From: Betaproteobacteria bacterium
GTDB lineage: Bacteria; Pseudomonadota; Gammaproteobacteria; Burkholderiales; SG8-39
DNA: 34,178 nt
Assembly: GCA_947466535.1 (NCBI GenBank)
Contig: CANIEV010000023.1
Location: 1 to 34,178 of the forward strand
Direction of reading: 5' to 3'
The stretch's first letter is position 1; the number at the start of each line of letters is the position of its first letter. Positions 7,621 through 15,239 of this stretch are shown one piece after another. Under the pieces are notes generated by a model, which saw only the letters and a program-made list of their open reading frames with translations, was not told the DNA's origin and did not search any database. The position numbers and the translations under genes are program-made.

Positions 7621-8313
7621 CTAGCCTTCGAGAATCACCGCACGCACCGGCGAGGCTTCCGCGCCGACGAGCTTCAGCGGCAGCGCGACAAGCGTGCAGC
7701 GCTGTGTACTCACCTGGTCGAGGTTGTTGAGGTAGGGCATGGTCACCACGCCCGCCTCGCTGAATGTGCGCGAGGAGTTGAACACCCGAGGCGCATTCGG
7801 CTCGTCCACGCCGTGATAGAAGTCGTAGCCCACGACGCTGACGCCCTTGTCAATGCACCACTGCGTCGCAGCAGACGTGAGGTAGGGCGAGCGCTTCTGC
7901 CATTCGTTGATCATGTACTGCTTGTTGACGTCGGTGCGAAACAGCAGCTTGTCGCCGCGCTTGAGTTCCTTGCCGACCGCCTTATCGAGAATCTCCGGCG
8001 TCACCGCCTTGCCCGGCACGCACTCGCGCAGGTCGGCGATCACCGCGTCGCCCGCGAAGGTTTCCAGCGGCAGATCCTGGATCTGCTTGCCTCCCTTCAC
8101 GTTGTGCTCGGGCGCATCCACATGGCTGCCCGCGTGCAGGCGCATGTGCACGCCGCGCACGATCTGGCCGGCGCCGCCCTCGGCGTCGTGTTCCTTGATG
8201 ACCTCCATCTGGAACTGCATGTCTTTCTTGAACCCCGGCGGGGTGCGCATCTGGAATTTGGAATCGTCCAGTTCCAGGCTGATGTCGATGATTTTGCGGA
8301 TCTGCAGAGCCAT
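7621..8313 (-). CDS. Cyclase-family metal-dependent hydrolase (kynurenine formamidase-like fold)
   Basis: Protein of 230 residues from the cyclase family (Pfam PF04199), which includes bacterial kynurenine formamidase (KynB), isatin hydrolase and polyketide cyclases. The metal-binding signature HxGxHxDxPxH appears as HAGSHVDAPEH (residues 60-70), which normally coordinates zinc or manganese. Other family features are IIDISLELDD at the N-terminus and DKLLFRTDVN and GVSVVGYDFYHGVDEP in the second half. There is no signal peptide, so action is cytosolic on an amide, lactone or cyclic substrate. It is divergent from the FMN alpha-hydroxy-acid dehydrogenase gene, and a Bug receptor lies downstream on the same strand, suggesting uptake and ring-opening or hydrolysis of an organic acid. 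No kyn genes are nearby, so I do not assign KynB. Confidence 0.88.
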   Translation of the reverse strand: MALQIRKIIDISLELDDSKFQMRTPPGFKKDMQFQMEVIKEHDAEGGAGQIVRGVHMRLHAGSHVDAPEHNVKGGKQIQDLPLETFAGDAVIADLRECVPGKAVTPEILDKAVGKELKRGDKLLFRTDVNKQYMINEWQKRSPYLTSAATQWCIDKGVSVVGYDFYHGVDEPNAPRVFNSSRTFSEAGVVTMPYLNNLDQVSTQRCTLVALPLKLVGAEASPVRAVILEG

Positions 8314-8337
8314 GGCTACGCCTCGTAGTATTGAAAT

Positions 8338-8355
8338 CGGTGGCGATTATCACCG
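8338..8355. promoter_or_regulatory. Imperfect palindrome in the cyclase / hydroxy-acid oxidase divergent region
   Basis: CGGTG-N8-CACCG sits between the two divergent start codons, about 25 bases upstream of the cyclase gene. It could be a regulator half-site pair. The arms are only 5 bases, so the support is weak. Confidence 0.25.
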
Positions 8356-8424
8356 CAATCACGAAAAATCGATATTCTGTCCGGCCCACCTGCGGCCACG
8401 CAACCCATCGGAGATGCTCCTGCA

Positions 8425-9597
8425 ATGTCCTTCCGCACTTCGCTCGATTCCGCCCTGAATATTGCCGATCTGCGCGTGCTCGCGAAACGCCGCATGCCGA
8501 AGGTTATTTTCGACTACCTCGAGCGCGGCTCGGAGGACGAGCACACCTTCCACCGCAACCGCGCCGCCTTCGAGCGCTATGCGCTGGTGCCCAAGATCGT
8601 CTCCGGCCACAAGAAGCGCGACCTGTCGGTGACGCTCTTCGGCGACAAGCTCGCCTCACCCTGGATCGTCGGCCCGACCGGGCTCAACGGCATTTTCTGG
8701 CGCGGCGCGGACATTGCGCTCGCGCGCGCCACCGCGCGCGCCGGAGGGGTATTTACGCTCGGCACCGCGGCGTCAACGAGCATCGAGGACCTTGCCGCCG
8801 CAAGTGATGGCGTGAAATGGTTCCAGCTCTACCCCTGGGCCGATCGCAAGGTCTGGGGCCGGCTGATGCAGCGCGCGCAGGATGCGGGCTACCGCGCAAT
8901 GATCGTCACGGTGGACACCGTCGTGCCGGGCAACCGCGAGCAGGACCGGCGCAATCATTTCGCCCACAACGTGAGTTACACGCCGAAAGTGATCCTCGAC
9001 GGGCTGCTGCATCCGCGCTGGCTTGCCGGCGTCTGGCTCAACGGCCCGCGGCCGCGCACCGAGAACGTGGTCGAGTTCGTGGGTCCTGAGGCCACCGCCA
9101 CCGAACTCGCCGACTTTTCGCGCCGCGCGCGCAATCCCGACCTGTCCTGGGACGATCTCGAGTGGATGCGCGCGCAATGGGACGGCCCGTTCCTGATCAA
9201 GGGCGTGCTCCACCCCGATGACGCGATCCGTGCCGCCAACATGGGCTTCGACGGCGTCGTCGTGTCGAACCACGGCGGACGCCAGCTCGACCAGGCGATC
9301 TCCACGCTCGAAGCGCTGCCGCCGATCCTCGATGCGGTGGGCAAGCGCATGACGGTGATCGTCGATGGCGGATTCCGCCGCGGCACGGACGCGGTGAAGG
9401 CGCTCGCGCTCGGCGCAAAAGCAGTGCTGCTCGGCCGCGCCCCGCTCTACGGCGTCTCCGCCGCGGGCGAAGCCGGGGCGGATCGGGCGCTCACGATACT
9501 CAACGAGGAAACCGAACGCGTACTTGCGCTGCTTGGCTGCGGCAGCGTGCGCGCACTGACCCGCGATTTCGTGCGCGAAGTTCCGCCGATTCCCTGA
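8425..9597 (+). CDS. FMN-dependent alpha-hydroxy-acid oxidising enzyme (lactate/mandelate dehydrogenase family)
   Basis: This 390-residue TIM-barrel flavoenzyme oxidises an (S)-2-hydroxy acid to the 2-oxo acid using FMN. Conserved motifs are YLERGSEDE (31-39), the FMN loop GPTGLNG, FQLYPWAD with Tyr136, PGNREQDRRN, the catalytic SNHGGRQLD (281-289, His283 and Arg286) and the phosphate-binding DGGFRRGTDAVKALALGAKAVLLGR (314-338). The length is normal for the L-lactate, L-mandelate or glycolate oxidase group. A MdlB-like mandelate dehydrogenase or LldD-like lactate dehydrogenase is equally possible. A GGAG lies 11 bases upstream of the ATG, slightly far. It is divergent from the cyclase-family gene and followed after 27 bases by a small membrane protein. 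It may supply 2-oxo acids or glyoxylate to the other modules, which is an inference. Confidence 0.93.
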   Translation: MSFRTSLDSALNIADLRVLAKRRMPKVIFDYLERGSEDEHTFHRNRAAFERYALVPKIVSGHKKRDLSVTLFGDKLASPWIVGPTGLNGIFWRGADIALARATARAGGVFTLGTAASTSIEDLAAASDGVKWFQLYPWADRKVWGRLMQRAQDAGYRAMIVTVDTVVPGNREQDRRNHFAHNVSYTPKVILDGLLHPRWLAGVWLNGPRPRTENVVEFVGPEATATELADFSRRARNPDLSWDDLEWMRAQWDGPFLIKGVLHPDDAIRAANMGFDGVVVSNHGGRQLDQAISTLEALPPILDAVGKRMTVIVDGGFRRGTDAVKALALGAKAVLLGRAPLYGVSAAGEAGADRALTILNEETERVLALLGCGSVRALTRDFVREVPPIP

Positions 9598-9624
9598 AAC
9601 CGAACTTAAAACTGGAGCACCACG

Positions 9625-10149
9625 ATGAGCGATGAAACCCTGCCCAAAGGCACACGCCTCGCGGCCTGGAGCTGGATCGTGCTGGGCGTGCTCACGGTGA
9701 TCGTGGCGCTCCTCGGCTCGTTCCTGATCGACGCGGCGCAGGAGATGATGGCGGCGGGCGAAATCCCCGGCATGCCGGCCATGCGCAACGCCGGCATGGA
9801 CGCGGGCTCAGGGCTAGTGCTCGCGCTGCATTATATGTATGCGATCGCGGCGATCGCGGGCGGCGTGAAACTGCTCCAGCGGCGCGCCTGGGCACGCACC
9901 ACGCTCGAAGTGCTTTGCTGGGTGTCGCTTGTGCTGGCGGCAGTGCTCGCGGTCACTTGGCTCGTGATGTGGAACACGATCACGATGAAGATGCTCGGGC
10001 AGAACGCGAACACCGCGATCGTCTGGGCGATCGGCCTCGGCGTGGATCTCGTGCTCACCGCGCTCTGCGCGGTGCCGCTCTGGAAGATGGTTGTTTTCCT
10101 GCGCAGCGCGCCGGTCAGAGACGCGATGCGAAGCGACCCCTCCTCCTGA
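9625..10149 (+). CDS. Hypothetical membrane protein, four predicted transmembrane helices
   Basis: A 174-residue protein that I do not recognise. Four hydrophobic stretches are visible: about residues 11-33 (AAWSWIVLGVLTVIVALLGSFLI), 55-77 (SGLVLALHYMYAIAAIAGGVKLL), 84-107 (TLEVLCWVSLVLAAVLAVTWLVM) and 118-142 (TAIVWAIGLGVDLVLTALCAVPLWKMV). The loop between helices 1 and 2 is rich in Met, Ala and Gly. There is no signal peptide beyond the first helix and no cofactor-binding motif. GGAG precedes the ATG at normal spacing. It sits 27 bases downstream of the FMN hydroxy-acid dehydrogenase gene and is convergent with the deacetylase gene. An accessory or anchoring role for the dehydrogenase is possible but unsupported by any motif. 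Confidence 0.8.
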   Translation: MSDETLPKGTRLAAWSWIVLGVLTVIVALLGSFLIDAAQEMMAAGEIPGMPAMRNAGMDAGSGLVLALHYMYAIAAIAGGVKLLQRRAWARTTLEVLCWVSLVLAAVLAVTWLVMWNTITMKMLGQNANTAIVWAIGLGVDLVLTALCAVPLWKMVVFLRSAPVRDAMRSDPSS

Positions 10150-10164
10150 GGATCAGGTCGCGGC

Positions 10165-11037
10165 TCAGGTTGCCGGGGAGACCTTTGCGAACCAGTCGGC
10201 GATCTGCTCGCCCTGCATGAACACCGTGTCCTTCCTCGACTGGAGCAGGTCCAGCATCTTCGCGAGGTAGCCGATTCGGTGCGGCACGCCGATCAGGTGC
10301 GGATGCAGGCCGAGCGCGAGCACGCGCACCTGTTTTTTCATCTCACGGTCGAAGGTCTGCACCGTATCGGCAAGGCGCTGGTACATCTCGGGCGAGGAGT
10401 GTTTCTCGATCGCGTAGATGATCGAATCGTTGATCTCGAGGTTGTAGGGCATCGCGATCAGCGGGCCGTGCTTCGTGCTCATCCACGCGGGCACGTCCTC
10501 CACCACCCAGTCACAGACATAGTCCACGCCGAGCGATTTCAGGATGTCGGGCGTGTCCAGCGTCTCGCGCAACCCGGGCGAGAGCCAGCCGCGCGGACGG
10601 CGGCCGGTGAATTTCGCGATCTTGTCGATCGCCGCTTCGATCACTTCGCGCTCGTTGGTTGCGGCATTGAGGGTCTTCTGGTGCATGCCGTGGCCGATGA
10701 ATTCCCAGCCCGCATCGCGCATCGCGATCGCCGCTTCCGGGTACGCATCGATCACGCCCGCGTTGAAGCTGGTGCTTGCCGGAATGCCGCGCCCGGCGAG
10801 CATCTCCATGATCCGCGGCAGGCCGCAGCGCATGCCGTAGTCCGCCCAGGAAAAATTCGGCACGTCGGGAATCGTTTCCTTGCCGTGCGGCGGAGTGATG
10901 ATCGTGCGCGGCATCGAATCCTCGAAGCGCCAGTGCTCGACGTTCACCACCACATGCACGATCAGCGGCTTGCCGCCCGGCGCCTCGAGCTTCGGGCGAC
11001 GGGTGGAGAACTGGTAGGGGATGCGCGGGTTGGACAT
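10165..11037 (-). CDS. Polysaccharide deacetylase-fold hydrolase (PuuE/allantoinase-like)
   Basis: A 290-residue NodB-type carbohydrate esterase 4 fold protein of the cytosolic subgroup related to PuuE allantoinase and peptidoglycan-deacetylase-like enzymes. Visible features are VVNVEHWRFED (30-40), the TxxHGKETIPDVPNFSWADYGMRCGLPRIMEML region and the metal-site helix GWEFIGHGMHQKTLNA with H116 and H119. RPRGWLSPGLRETLDTPDILKSLGVDYVCDWVVEDVPAW is the conserved active-site strand region. It has no signal peptide, so it probably acts on a small C-N substrate, not on cell-wall polymer. It is the last gene of the minus-strand SDR/CoA-transferase/crotonase cluster, separated from the crotonase by an inverted pair of REP-like elements, and convergent with the membrane protein. 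Substrate unknown. Confidence 0.87.
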   Translation of the reverse strand: MSNPRIPYQFSTRRPKLEAPGGKPLIVHVVVNVEHWRFEDSMPRTIITPPHGKETIPDVPNFSWADYGMRCGLPRIMEMLAGRGIPASTSFNAGVIDAYPEAAIAMRDAGWEFIGHGMHQKTLNAATNEREVIEAAIDKIAKFTGRRPRGWLSPGLRETLDTPDILKSLGVDYVCDWVVEDVPAWMSTKHGPLIAMPYNLEINDSIIYAIEKHSSPEMYQRLADTVQTFDREMKKQVRVLALGLHPHLIGVPHRIGYLAKMLDLLQSRKDTVFMQGEQIADWFAKVSPAT

Positions 11038-11067
11038 TCGGGGCTCCGGAACGATCGCAATTACTTT

Positions 11068-11158
11068 GTCATTGCGAGGAGGGCGCAGCCCGACGCGGCA
11101 ATCTCACGGCGTCGATGTGCACTGGAGATTGCTTCGTCGCTGCGCTCCTCGCAATGAC
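11068..11158. repeat. REP-like repeat cluster B (inverted pair)
   Basis: GTCATTGCGAGGAGGGCGCAGCCCGACGCGGCAATCTC (11068-11105) and GAGATTGCTTCGTCGCTGCGCTCCTCGCAATGAC (11125-11158) form an inverted pair separated by 19 bases. It lies between two minus-strand genes. A long stem-loop in the transcript is possible and could uncouple expression of the deacetylase from the crotonase. The units match those at 6295-6463 and 18975-19047. Confidence 0.88.
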
Positions 11159-11177
11159 TGCGTGGCAGTACTGCCAC

Positions 11178-11960
11178 CTACTCGCCCTTGAACTGCGGCT
11201 TGCGCTTTTCCATGAACGCGGTGCGGCCTTCCTTGAAGTCGCCGCTGGCGAAACAGGCGGCGATCGCCTCGTTCAGCGTCTCGAGGTCGCGATCCCCCGC
11301 GTCCTTGAGCGATTCGACGATCGCGCGCTTGGCCGCCGACACGGTGAGCGGCGCGTTTTCGGCCACGCCTTCGGCATAGGCCTGCGCCTGCTTGTGCAGA
11401 TCGGCCGCCGGCACGACGCGCGAGACAAAGCCCATACGATGCGCCTCCGCCGCGTCGAAGATGCGCGCGGAGAAGAAGATGTCGGAGGTGTTCTCGGCGC
11501 CGATCAGCGACACGAAGCGCTTCACGCCGGTGAAGCCGTAGCCCAGTCCCATGCGCGCCGCCGGCATGCGGAATCGCGCATCGTCCGCGGCAATCCGCAC
11601 ATCACAGCTCGAGGCAAGGCCGAGGCCGCCGCCCATGCAGACGCCACGGATGGCGGCGATCACCGGTTTAGTGCAGCGGATAGGCGCGTGATACGCGTCG
11701 TCGACCGAGCGGTTGTAGATCGCCTGCGCATCGGCCGAGCTGCGCTGCTTCTCGAACTGGGAGATGTCGGCGCCGGAGACGAAGGCCTTTTCGCCATCAC
11801 CCGCGAGCACGATTGCGCGGATCGACTTGTCCGCCTCGAATTCGGCGAGCTGCCTGGGCAGCGCGACCCACATGTCGTAGCTCATCGCATTGAACTTGGC
11901 CGGATTGGAAAACAGGATCCATCCCACCGCACCCTCGCGGCGCACGATCAATTCGGACAT
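11178..11960 (-). CDS. Crotonase-family protein lacking both canonical catalytic glutamates
   Basis: Enoyl-CoA hydratase/isomerase superfamily protein of 260 residues. The start is taken at the ATG preceded by GGGAG with 7-base spacing, not the TTG seven codons upstream used in the ORF track. AFVSGADISQFEKQ (59-72) is the oxyanion and CoA loop, and GVCMGGGLGLASSCDVRIAADDARF (106-130) is the core. Both glutamates of classical hydratase are absent: the Glu144 position is G114 (GGGLGLA) and the Glu164 position is A134 (FRMPAARMGL). The C-terminal FKEGRTAFMEKRKPQFKGE is typical of the superfamily. Relatives with altered residues perform hydrolysis, decarboxylation, dehalogenation or C-C cleavage. 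It follows the CoA-transferase gene by 30 bases, so the substrate is probably the CoA ester made by that enzyme. Confidence 0.9.
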   Translation of the reverse strand: MSELIVRREGAVGWILFSNPAKFNAMSYDMWVALPRQLAEFEADKSIRAIVLAGDGEKAFVSGADISQFEKQRSSADAQAIYNRSVDDAYHAPIRCTKPVIAAIRGVCMGGGLGLASSCDVRIAADDARFRMPAARMGLGYGFTGVKRFVSLIGAENTSDIFFSARIFDAAEAHRMGFVSRVVPAADLHKQAQAYAEGVAENAPLTVSAAKRAIVESLKDAGDRDLETLNEAIAACFASGDFKEGRTAFMEKRKPQFKGE

Positions 11961-11990
11961 TGCATTGCTCCCTTCAGACAACTGTTTTAT

Positions 11991-13181
11991 TTATACGGCC
12001 TTGTTTGCGCGCAGCGCATCGATCTGCGCCGCGGTGTAGCCGAGATCCGCAAGCACTTCGTCGGTGTGTTCGCCAAGCTCCGGCGTCGCGCGCGCCATAG
12101 AGGCGGGCGTGCGGGTGAGCGTGACCGCCTGGTTGATGATGCGGATGTCACCGAGCTGCGGATGCCTCACCGTTGCTGCCGCGCCGATGTGCTTTACCTG
12201 CGGATCGGCGAACACCTGGTCCATCGAGTTGATCGCGCCGCTCGGCACACCCGCCTCGTTCAGCATCTCGATCCATTCGGCGGAAGTACGGTCGGCAAGA
12301 ACCCGCTCGATCTCCTCGCCAAGCAGCTTGCGGTTCTTCGAGCGGCCGGTGTCCTCCTTGAACTCCTCGCGCTCGATCCATTCTTCCTTGTCCACCGCCT
12401 TGGCAAAGCGCTTCCAGATCGCGTCACCCGAGGCGGCGACGTTCACATAGCCGTCTTTCGTCTTGTAGGCCGAGGTGGGCATGCTCACCGGGTGGTCGTT
12501 GCCCGCCTGCCTGGGTACATCGCCCGTCATCAGGTAACGCGCCGCCTGGAAATCGAGCAGCGCGATCTGCGCGTGCAGCAGGTTCGACTGCACCCACTGG
12601 CCTTCGCCCGATACCTCGCGCTCGAGCAGCGCGGTCATGATGCCGAGCGCCGCCATCAGGCCGGCGGTCATGTCCGCCACCGCCGCGCCGGCGCGCACCG
12701 GCCCCTGCCCGGGAAAGCCGGTCACCGACATGAAGCCGCCCATGCCCTGCGCGATCTGGTCGAAGCCCGGCCGGGTGGCGTAGGGTCCGTCCTGGCCGAA
12801 ACCGGACACGCTCGCGAGGATGATCCGCTTGTTGACCTTCTTCAGCGACTCGTAGTCCACGCCGAGGCGGAACTTCACGTCGGGGCGGTAGTTCTCCACC
12901 ACCACGTCGGCCTTCTCCACCAGCTTCCTGAATATCGCTAGGCCCTCGGGTGACTTGAGGTTCAGCGTCATCGAGCGCTTGTTCCGGTGCAGGTTCTGCA
13001 TGTCGAAACCATGCCGCGGGCCGCTCATCGAGTCCGCCTCCACCGAGGGAGGCATCTCGATCTTGATCACGTCGGCGCCGAAGTCGGCGAGCTGCTTGAC
13101 GCAGGTCGGCCCGGCGCGCACGCGCGAAAGATCGAGAACGCGAAAGCGCTTGAGCGCGGAGGAGGCGGGGATGTGGGGCAT
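11991..13181 (-). CDS. CaiB/BaiF-type (family III) CoA-transferase
   Basis: This cytosolic enzyme of 396 residues moves CoA between carboxylic acids through an aspartyl-CoA thioester. The N-terminus FRVLDLSRVRAGPTCVKQLADFGADVIKIEMP is the family signature. HRNKRSMTLNLKSPEG and VVVENYRPDVKFRLGVDYESLKKVNKRIILASVSGFGQDGPYATRPGFD are the conserved CoA-binding stretches. D170 in GAAVADMTAGLMAALG matches the catalytic Asp169 of formyl-CoA transferase. Length is normal. It lies 27 bases after the SDR gene and 30 bases before the crotonase gene, which suggests one operon that activates an organic acid as its CoA thioester and then processes it. The ribosome site is weak. The acid is unknown; family members act on carnitine, bile acids, oxalate, mesaconate or aryl acids. 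Confidence 0.93.
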   Translation of the reverse strand: MPHIPASSALKRFRVLDLSRVRAGPTCVKQLADFGADVIKIEMPPSVEADSMSGPRHGFDMQNLHRNKRSMTLNLKSPEGLAIFRKLVEKADVVVENYRPDVKFRLGVDYESLKKVNKRIILASVSGFGQDGPYATRPGFDQIAQGMGGFMSVTGFPGQGPVRAGAAVADMTAGLMAALGIMTALLEREVSGEGQWVQSNLLHAQIALLDFQAARYLMTGDVPRQAGNDHPVSMPTSAYKTKDGYVNVAASGDAIWKRFAKAVDKEEWIEREEFKEDTGRSKNRKLLGEEIERVLADRTSAEWIEMLNEAGVPSGAINSMDQVFADPQVKHIGAAATVRHPQLGDIRIINQAVTLTRTPASMARATPELGEHTDEVLADLGYTAAQIDALRANKAV

Positions 13182-13208
13182 GATCTTGCGAGCCGGTTAG
13201 AAGAGCTT

Positions 13209-14024
13209 TCAGCGCTTGTCGCGCGCCCGGTCCATCAGCGCCTTGTCCTGGCCGCCGTCGACCTCGATCATGGTGCCGTTGACGAAATGCGCAAGCGGCG
13301 AGCAGAGATAGGTGACGAGATTCGCCACTTCCTCCACTTCCGCGATCCTGCCGAGCGGAATCGATGCCGGCGCGAGCGTGTTGGCTTCGTCGAACGGGAT
13401 GTTCATGTCGCGCGACATCGCCTTCACCAGGCCGGTCCAGCGTTCGGTGCGCACCGGGCCGGGATTGACCGCACAGAAGCTGATGTTGTTCTTGCCGTAC
13501 TGGCCGGCGAGCGCGATGGTCAGGTTCTGACCGGCGGCGTTTGCCGCACCCGGGCAGACTTCCCAGTACGACTCCTTCACGCCGTCGTTGCCGATCAGGT
13601 TCACCACCCGGCCGCCGCCCTGCTTCACCATGTAGGGCAGGGTGTAGCGCGTGCAGCGCACATAGCCGAAGAACTTGAGCTGAAGGCCAGCCTCCCACTG
13701 CTCGTCGGAGAGCGATTCGATCGTCCCGCCCGCGGCGGCACCGGCGTTGTTCACCAGAATGTCGATCTTGCCGCCGAGCTTTTGCACCGCGGCGTCGATG
13801 AAGGCCTTGGCATCGGGCGACTTGGTGAGATCAGCGGGAATCGCATGGATCGTGCGGCCGGTGGCCTTGGCGATTTCAGCCGCCGTGGCTTCAAGCGGCT
13901 CCTTGCGCCGCGCGCAGATCGCGACATCACAACCTTCCATCGCGAGCGCAAGAGTGATCGCCTTGCCAATGCCTTCGCTGCCGCCAGTGACGATGGCGGT
14001 CTTGCCTTTGAGTTTGAGATCCAT
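13209..14024 (-). CDS. Short-chain dehydrogenase/reductase family protein with a replaced catalytic tetrad
   Basis: A 271-residue Rossmann-fold protein. The nucleotide-binding TGGSEGIG (13-20), ADLT (64-67), NNAG (92-95) and NPGPVRTERW (187-196) motifs are intact, so NAD(P) binding is likely. The canonical N-S-Y-K tetrad is not: by alignment with classical SDRs the Asn position reads K117 (LQLKFFGY), the Ser position G145 (VVNLIGNDG), the Tyr position P158 and the Lys position N162 (CPGAANAAG). The 13-residue spacing between the Ser and Tyr positions is kept, so this is substitution, not misalignment. I recall a variant group with FFGY and NAA-type motifs, but its chemistry is not clear to me. 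A ribosome site ACGGAG precedes the ATG. It is first in a minus-strand operon with a CoA-transferase and a crotonase, divergent from a Bug receptor. Confidence 0.9.
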   Translation of the reverse strand: MDLKLKGKTAIVTGGSEGIGKAITLALAMEGCDVAICARRKEPLEATAAEIAKATGRTIHAIPADLTKSPDAKAFIDAAVQKLGGKIDILVNNAGAAAGGTIESLSDEQWEAGLQLKFFGYVRCTRYTLPYMVKQGGGRVVNLIGNDGVKESYWEVCPGAANAAGQNLTIALAGQYGKNNISFCAVNPGPVRTERWTGLVKAMSRDMNIPFDEANTLAPASIPLGRIAEVEEVANLVTYLCSPLAHFVNGTMIEVDGGQDKALMDRARDKR

Positions 14025-14188
14025 GAATCGACTCCGTAATGCGGATTAGGGGGACAGTCGATGCGTCTGCCGGAATCCGGAACGGCATCGGTGCTGTGTA
14101 TCTGCTTCGGGGCGGCAACTTTAGCATTGTCCCGCGGCTCAAGTGCATCTCCGAATCGGTGCGCCCGCGTATCATGCAAGGGCGTGTA

Positions 14189-14217
14189 TTGACGCACCCC
14201 GACCGCGGGCGATAGCG
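14189..14217 (+). promoter_or_regulatory. Weak candidate promoter of the Bug / molybdenum hydroxylase operon
   Basis: TTGACG is followed after 17 bases by ATAGCG, 34 bases before the chosen Bug start. The -35 is good but the -10 is poor. The remainder of the 227-base divergent gap (14025-14251) shows no strong palindrome that I trust. Confidence 0.25.
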
Positions 14218-14251
14218 TCCGGAAAGCTTTTCCCTCTCGATGGAGAATCCC

Positions 14252-15223
14252 ATGATTTCGATGTCCCTAGCCCGACGTCTGTCGGCGATCGTGCTGGCTT
14301 TCTGCTGCTCCGGCGCCGCTTTGGCGCAGACCTGGCCCGCCCGTCCGATACGCATCATCGTGCCCTTCGGCGCGGGCACCACCGCCGACATCATCGCGCG
14401 GGTGATCGGGGTAAATCTTTCAAAAGAACTCGGCCAGCAGGTGATCGTCGATGACAAACCCGGCGCCGGCGGCACCATTGGCGGCGCGGAAGCCGCGCGT
14501 GCCGCCCCCGACGGCTACACGCTGGTGCTCGGCACCGTGGCAAGCCACGGCGTGGGCCCGCTCACGATGCAGAACGTCACCTACGATCCGGTGAAGAATT
14601 TCCAGGCGATCACGCTCATTGCCAATGTGCCGAGCCTGATCGCGGTCCACAACTCGGTGCCTGCAAAAACGCCGCAGGAGCTCGTTGCCTTCCTCAAGGC
14701 CAATCCCGGCTACAACTTCACCTCCGCCGGGCCGGGCACCACCGCGCATCTCGCGGGCGAATCCTTCGGCAAGAAGCTCGGCCTCAACCTCGTGCACGTG
14801 CCCTACAAGGCGGCGGGACAGGGCATCACCGACACCGTGTCCGGCCAGATCAAGATGATCGTCTACCAGTACGGCAGCCTGAAGCCGCATATCGACTCGG
14901 GTTCGCTGCGCGCGATCGCGGCGGTGTCGGCGCAGCGCATCCCGGCATTGCCGAACACGCCCACCGTGGCGGAAAGCTTCATCCCCGGCTTCGACTTCGC
15001 GCCGTGGTTCGGCCTGATGGCGCCCGCCGGCACACCGCGTGCGATTGTCGATCGCATCCACGGTCTGGTGGTGAAGACGATCGAATCGCCGGAGATGAAA
15101 AAGCAGTTCGAGGCACAGGGCATGGAGCCGGTGGGCATGGGACCGGACAAGTTCCAGGAGTTCATGCGCGTCGATCTGGAGCGATGGAAAGAAGTGATTG
15201 CGGCGACCGGCACAAAACAATAA
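14252..15223 (+). CDS. Bug/TctC-family periplasmic receptor (2 of 6)
   Basis: Periplasmic binding protein of 323 residues. I place the start at 14252 because GGAG lies six bases upstream of that ATG; the ORF track uses an ATG four codons earlier. A signal peptide ends at about residue 25 (GAALA before QTWPARP). Family motifs are WPARPIRIIVPFGAGTTADIIARV, DDKPGAGGTIGGAEAARAAPDGYTLVLGT, LNLVHVPYKAAGQGITDTVSGQIKMI and FIPGFDFAPWFGLMAPAGTPRAIVDRIH. Only 16 bases separate its stop from the molybdenum hydroxylase FAD subunit, so it is co-transcribed with that enzyme and probably captures the hydroxylase substrate or a related acid. That functional link is inferred from operon structure. No TctAB partner is nearby. 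Confidence 0.94.
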   Translation: MISMSLARRLSAIVLAFCCSGAALAQTWPARPIRIIVPFGAGTTADIIARVIGVNLSKELGQQVIVDDKPGAGGTIGGAEAARAAPDGYTLVLGTVASHGVGPLTMQNVTYDPVKNFQAITLIANVPSLIAVHNSVPAKTPQELVAFLKANPGYNFTSAGPGTTAHLAGESFGKKLGLNLVHVPYKAAGQGITDTVSGQIKMIVYQYGSLKPHIDSGSLRAIAAVSAQRIPALPNTPTVAESFIPGFDFAPWFGLMAPAGTPRAIVDRIHGLVVKTIESPEMKKQFEAQGMEPVGMGPDKFQEFMRVDLERWKEVIAATGTKQ

Positions 15224-15239
15224 TGAACGAACACGACGC

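Noticed and set aside
7621-8313. Kynurenine formamidase KynB
   Set aside because: The cyclase-family motif is present, but no kynureninase or tryptophan dioxygenase gene is nearby and the family is functionally broad.
11115-12941. 608-residue plus-strand ORF
   Set aside because: Antisense to the crotonase and CoA-transferase and running through REP-like repeats; no recognisable domain.
12424-13698. 424-residue minus-strand ORF
   Set aside because: Same strand but a different frame from the CoA-transferase and SDR genes, which are better supported by motifs and start sites.
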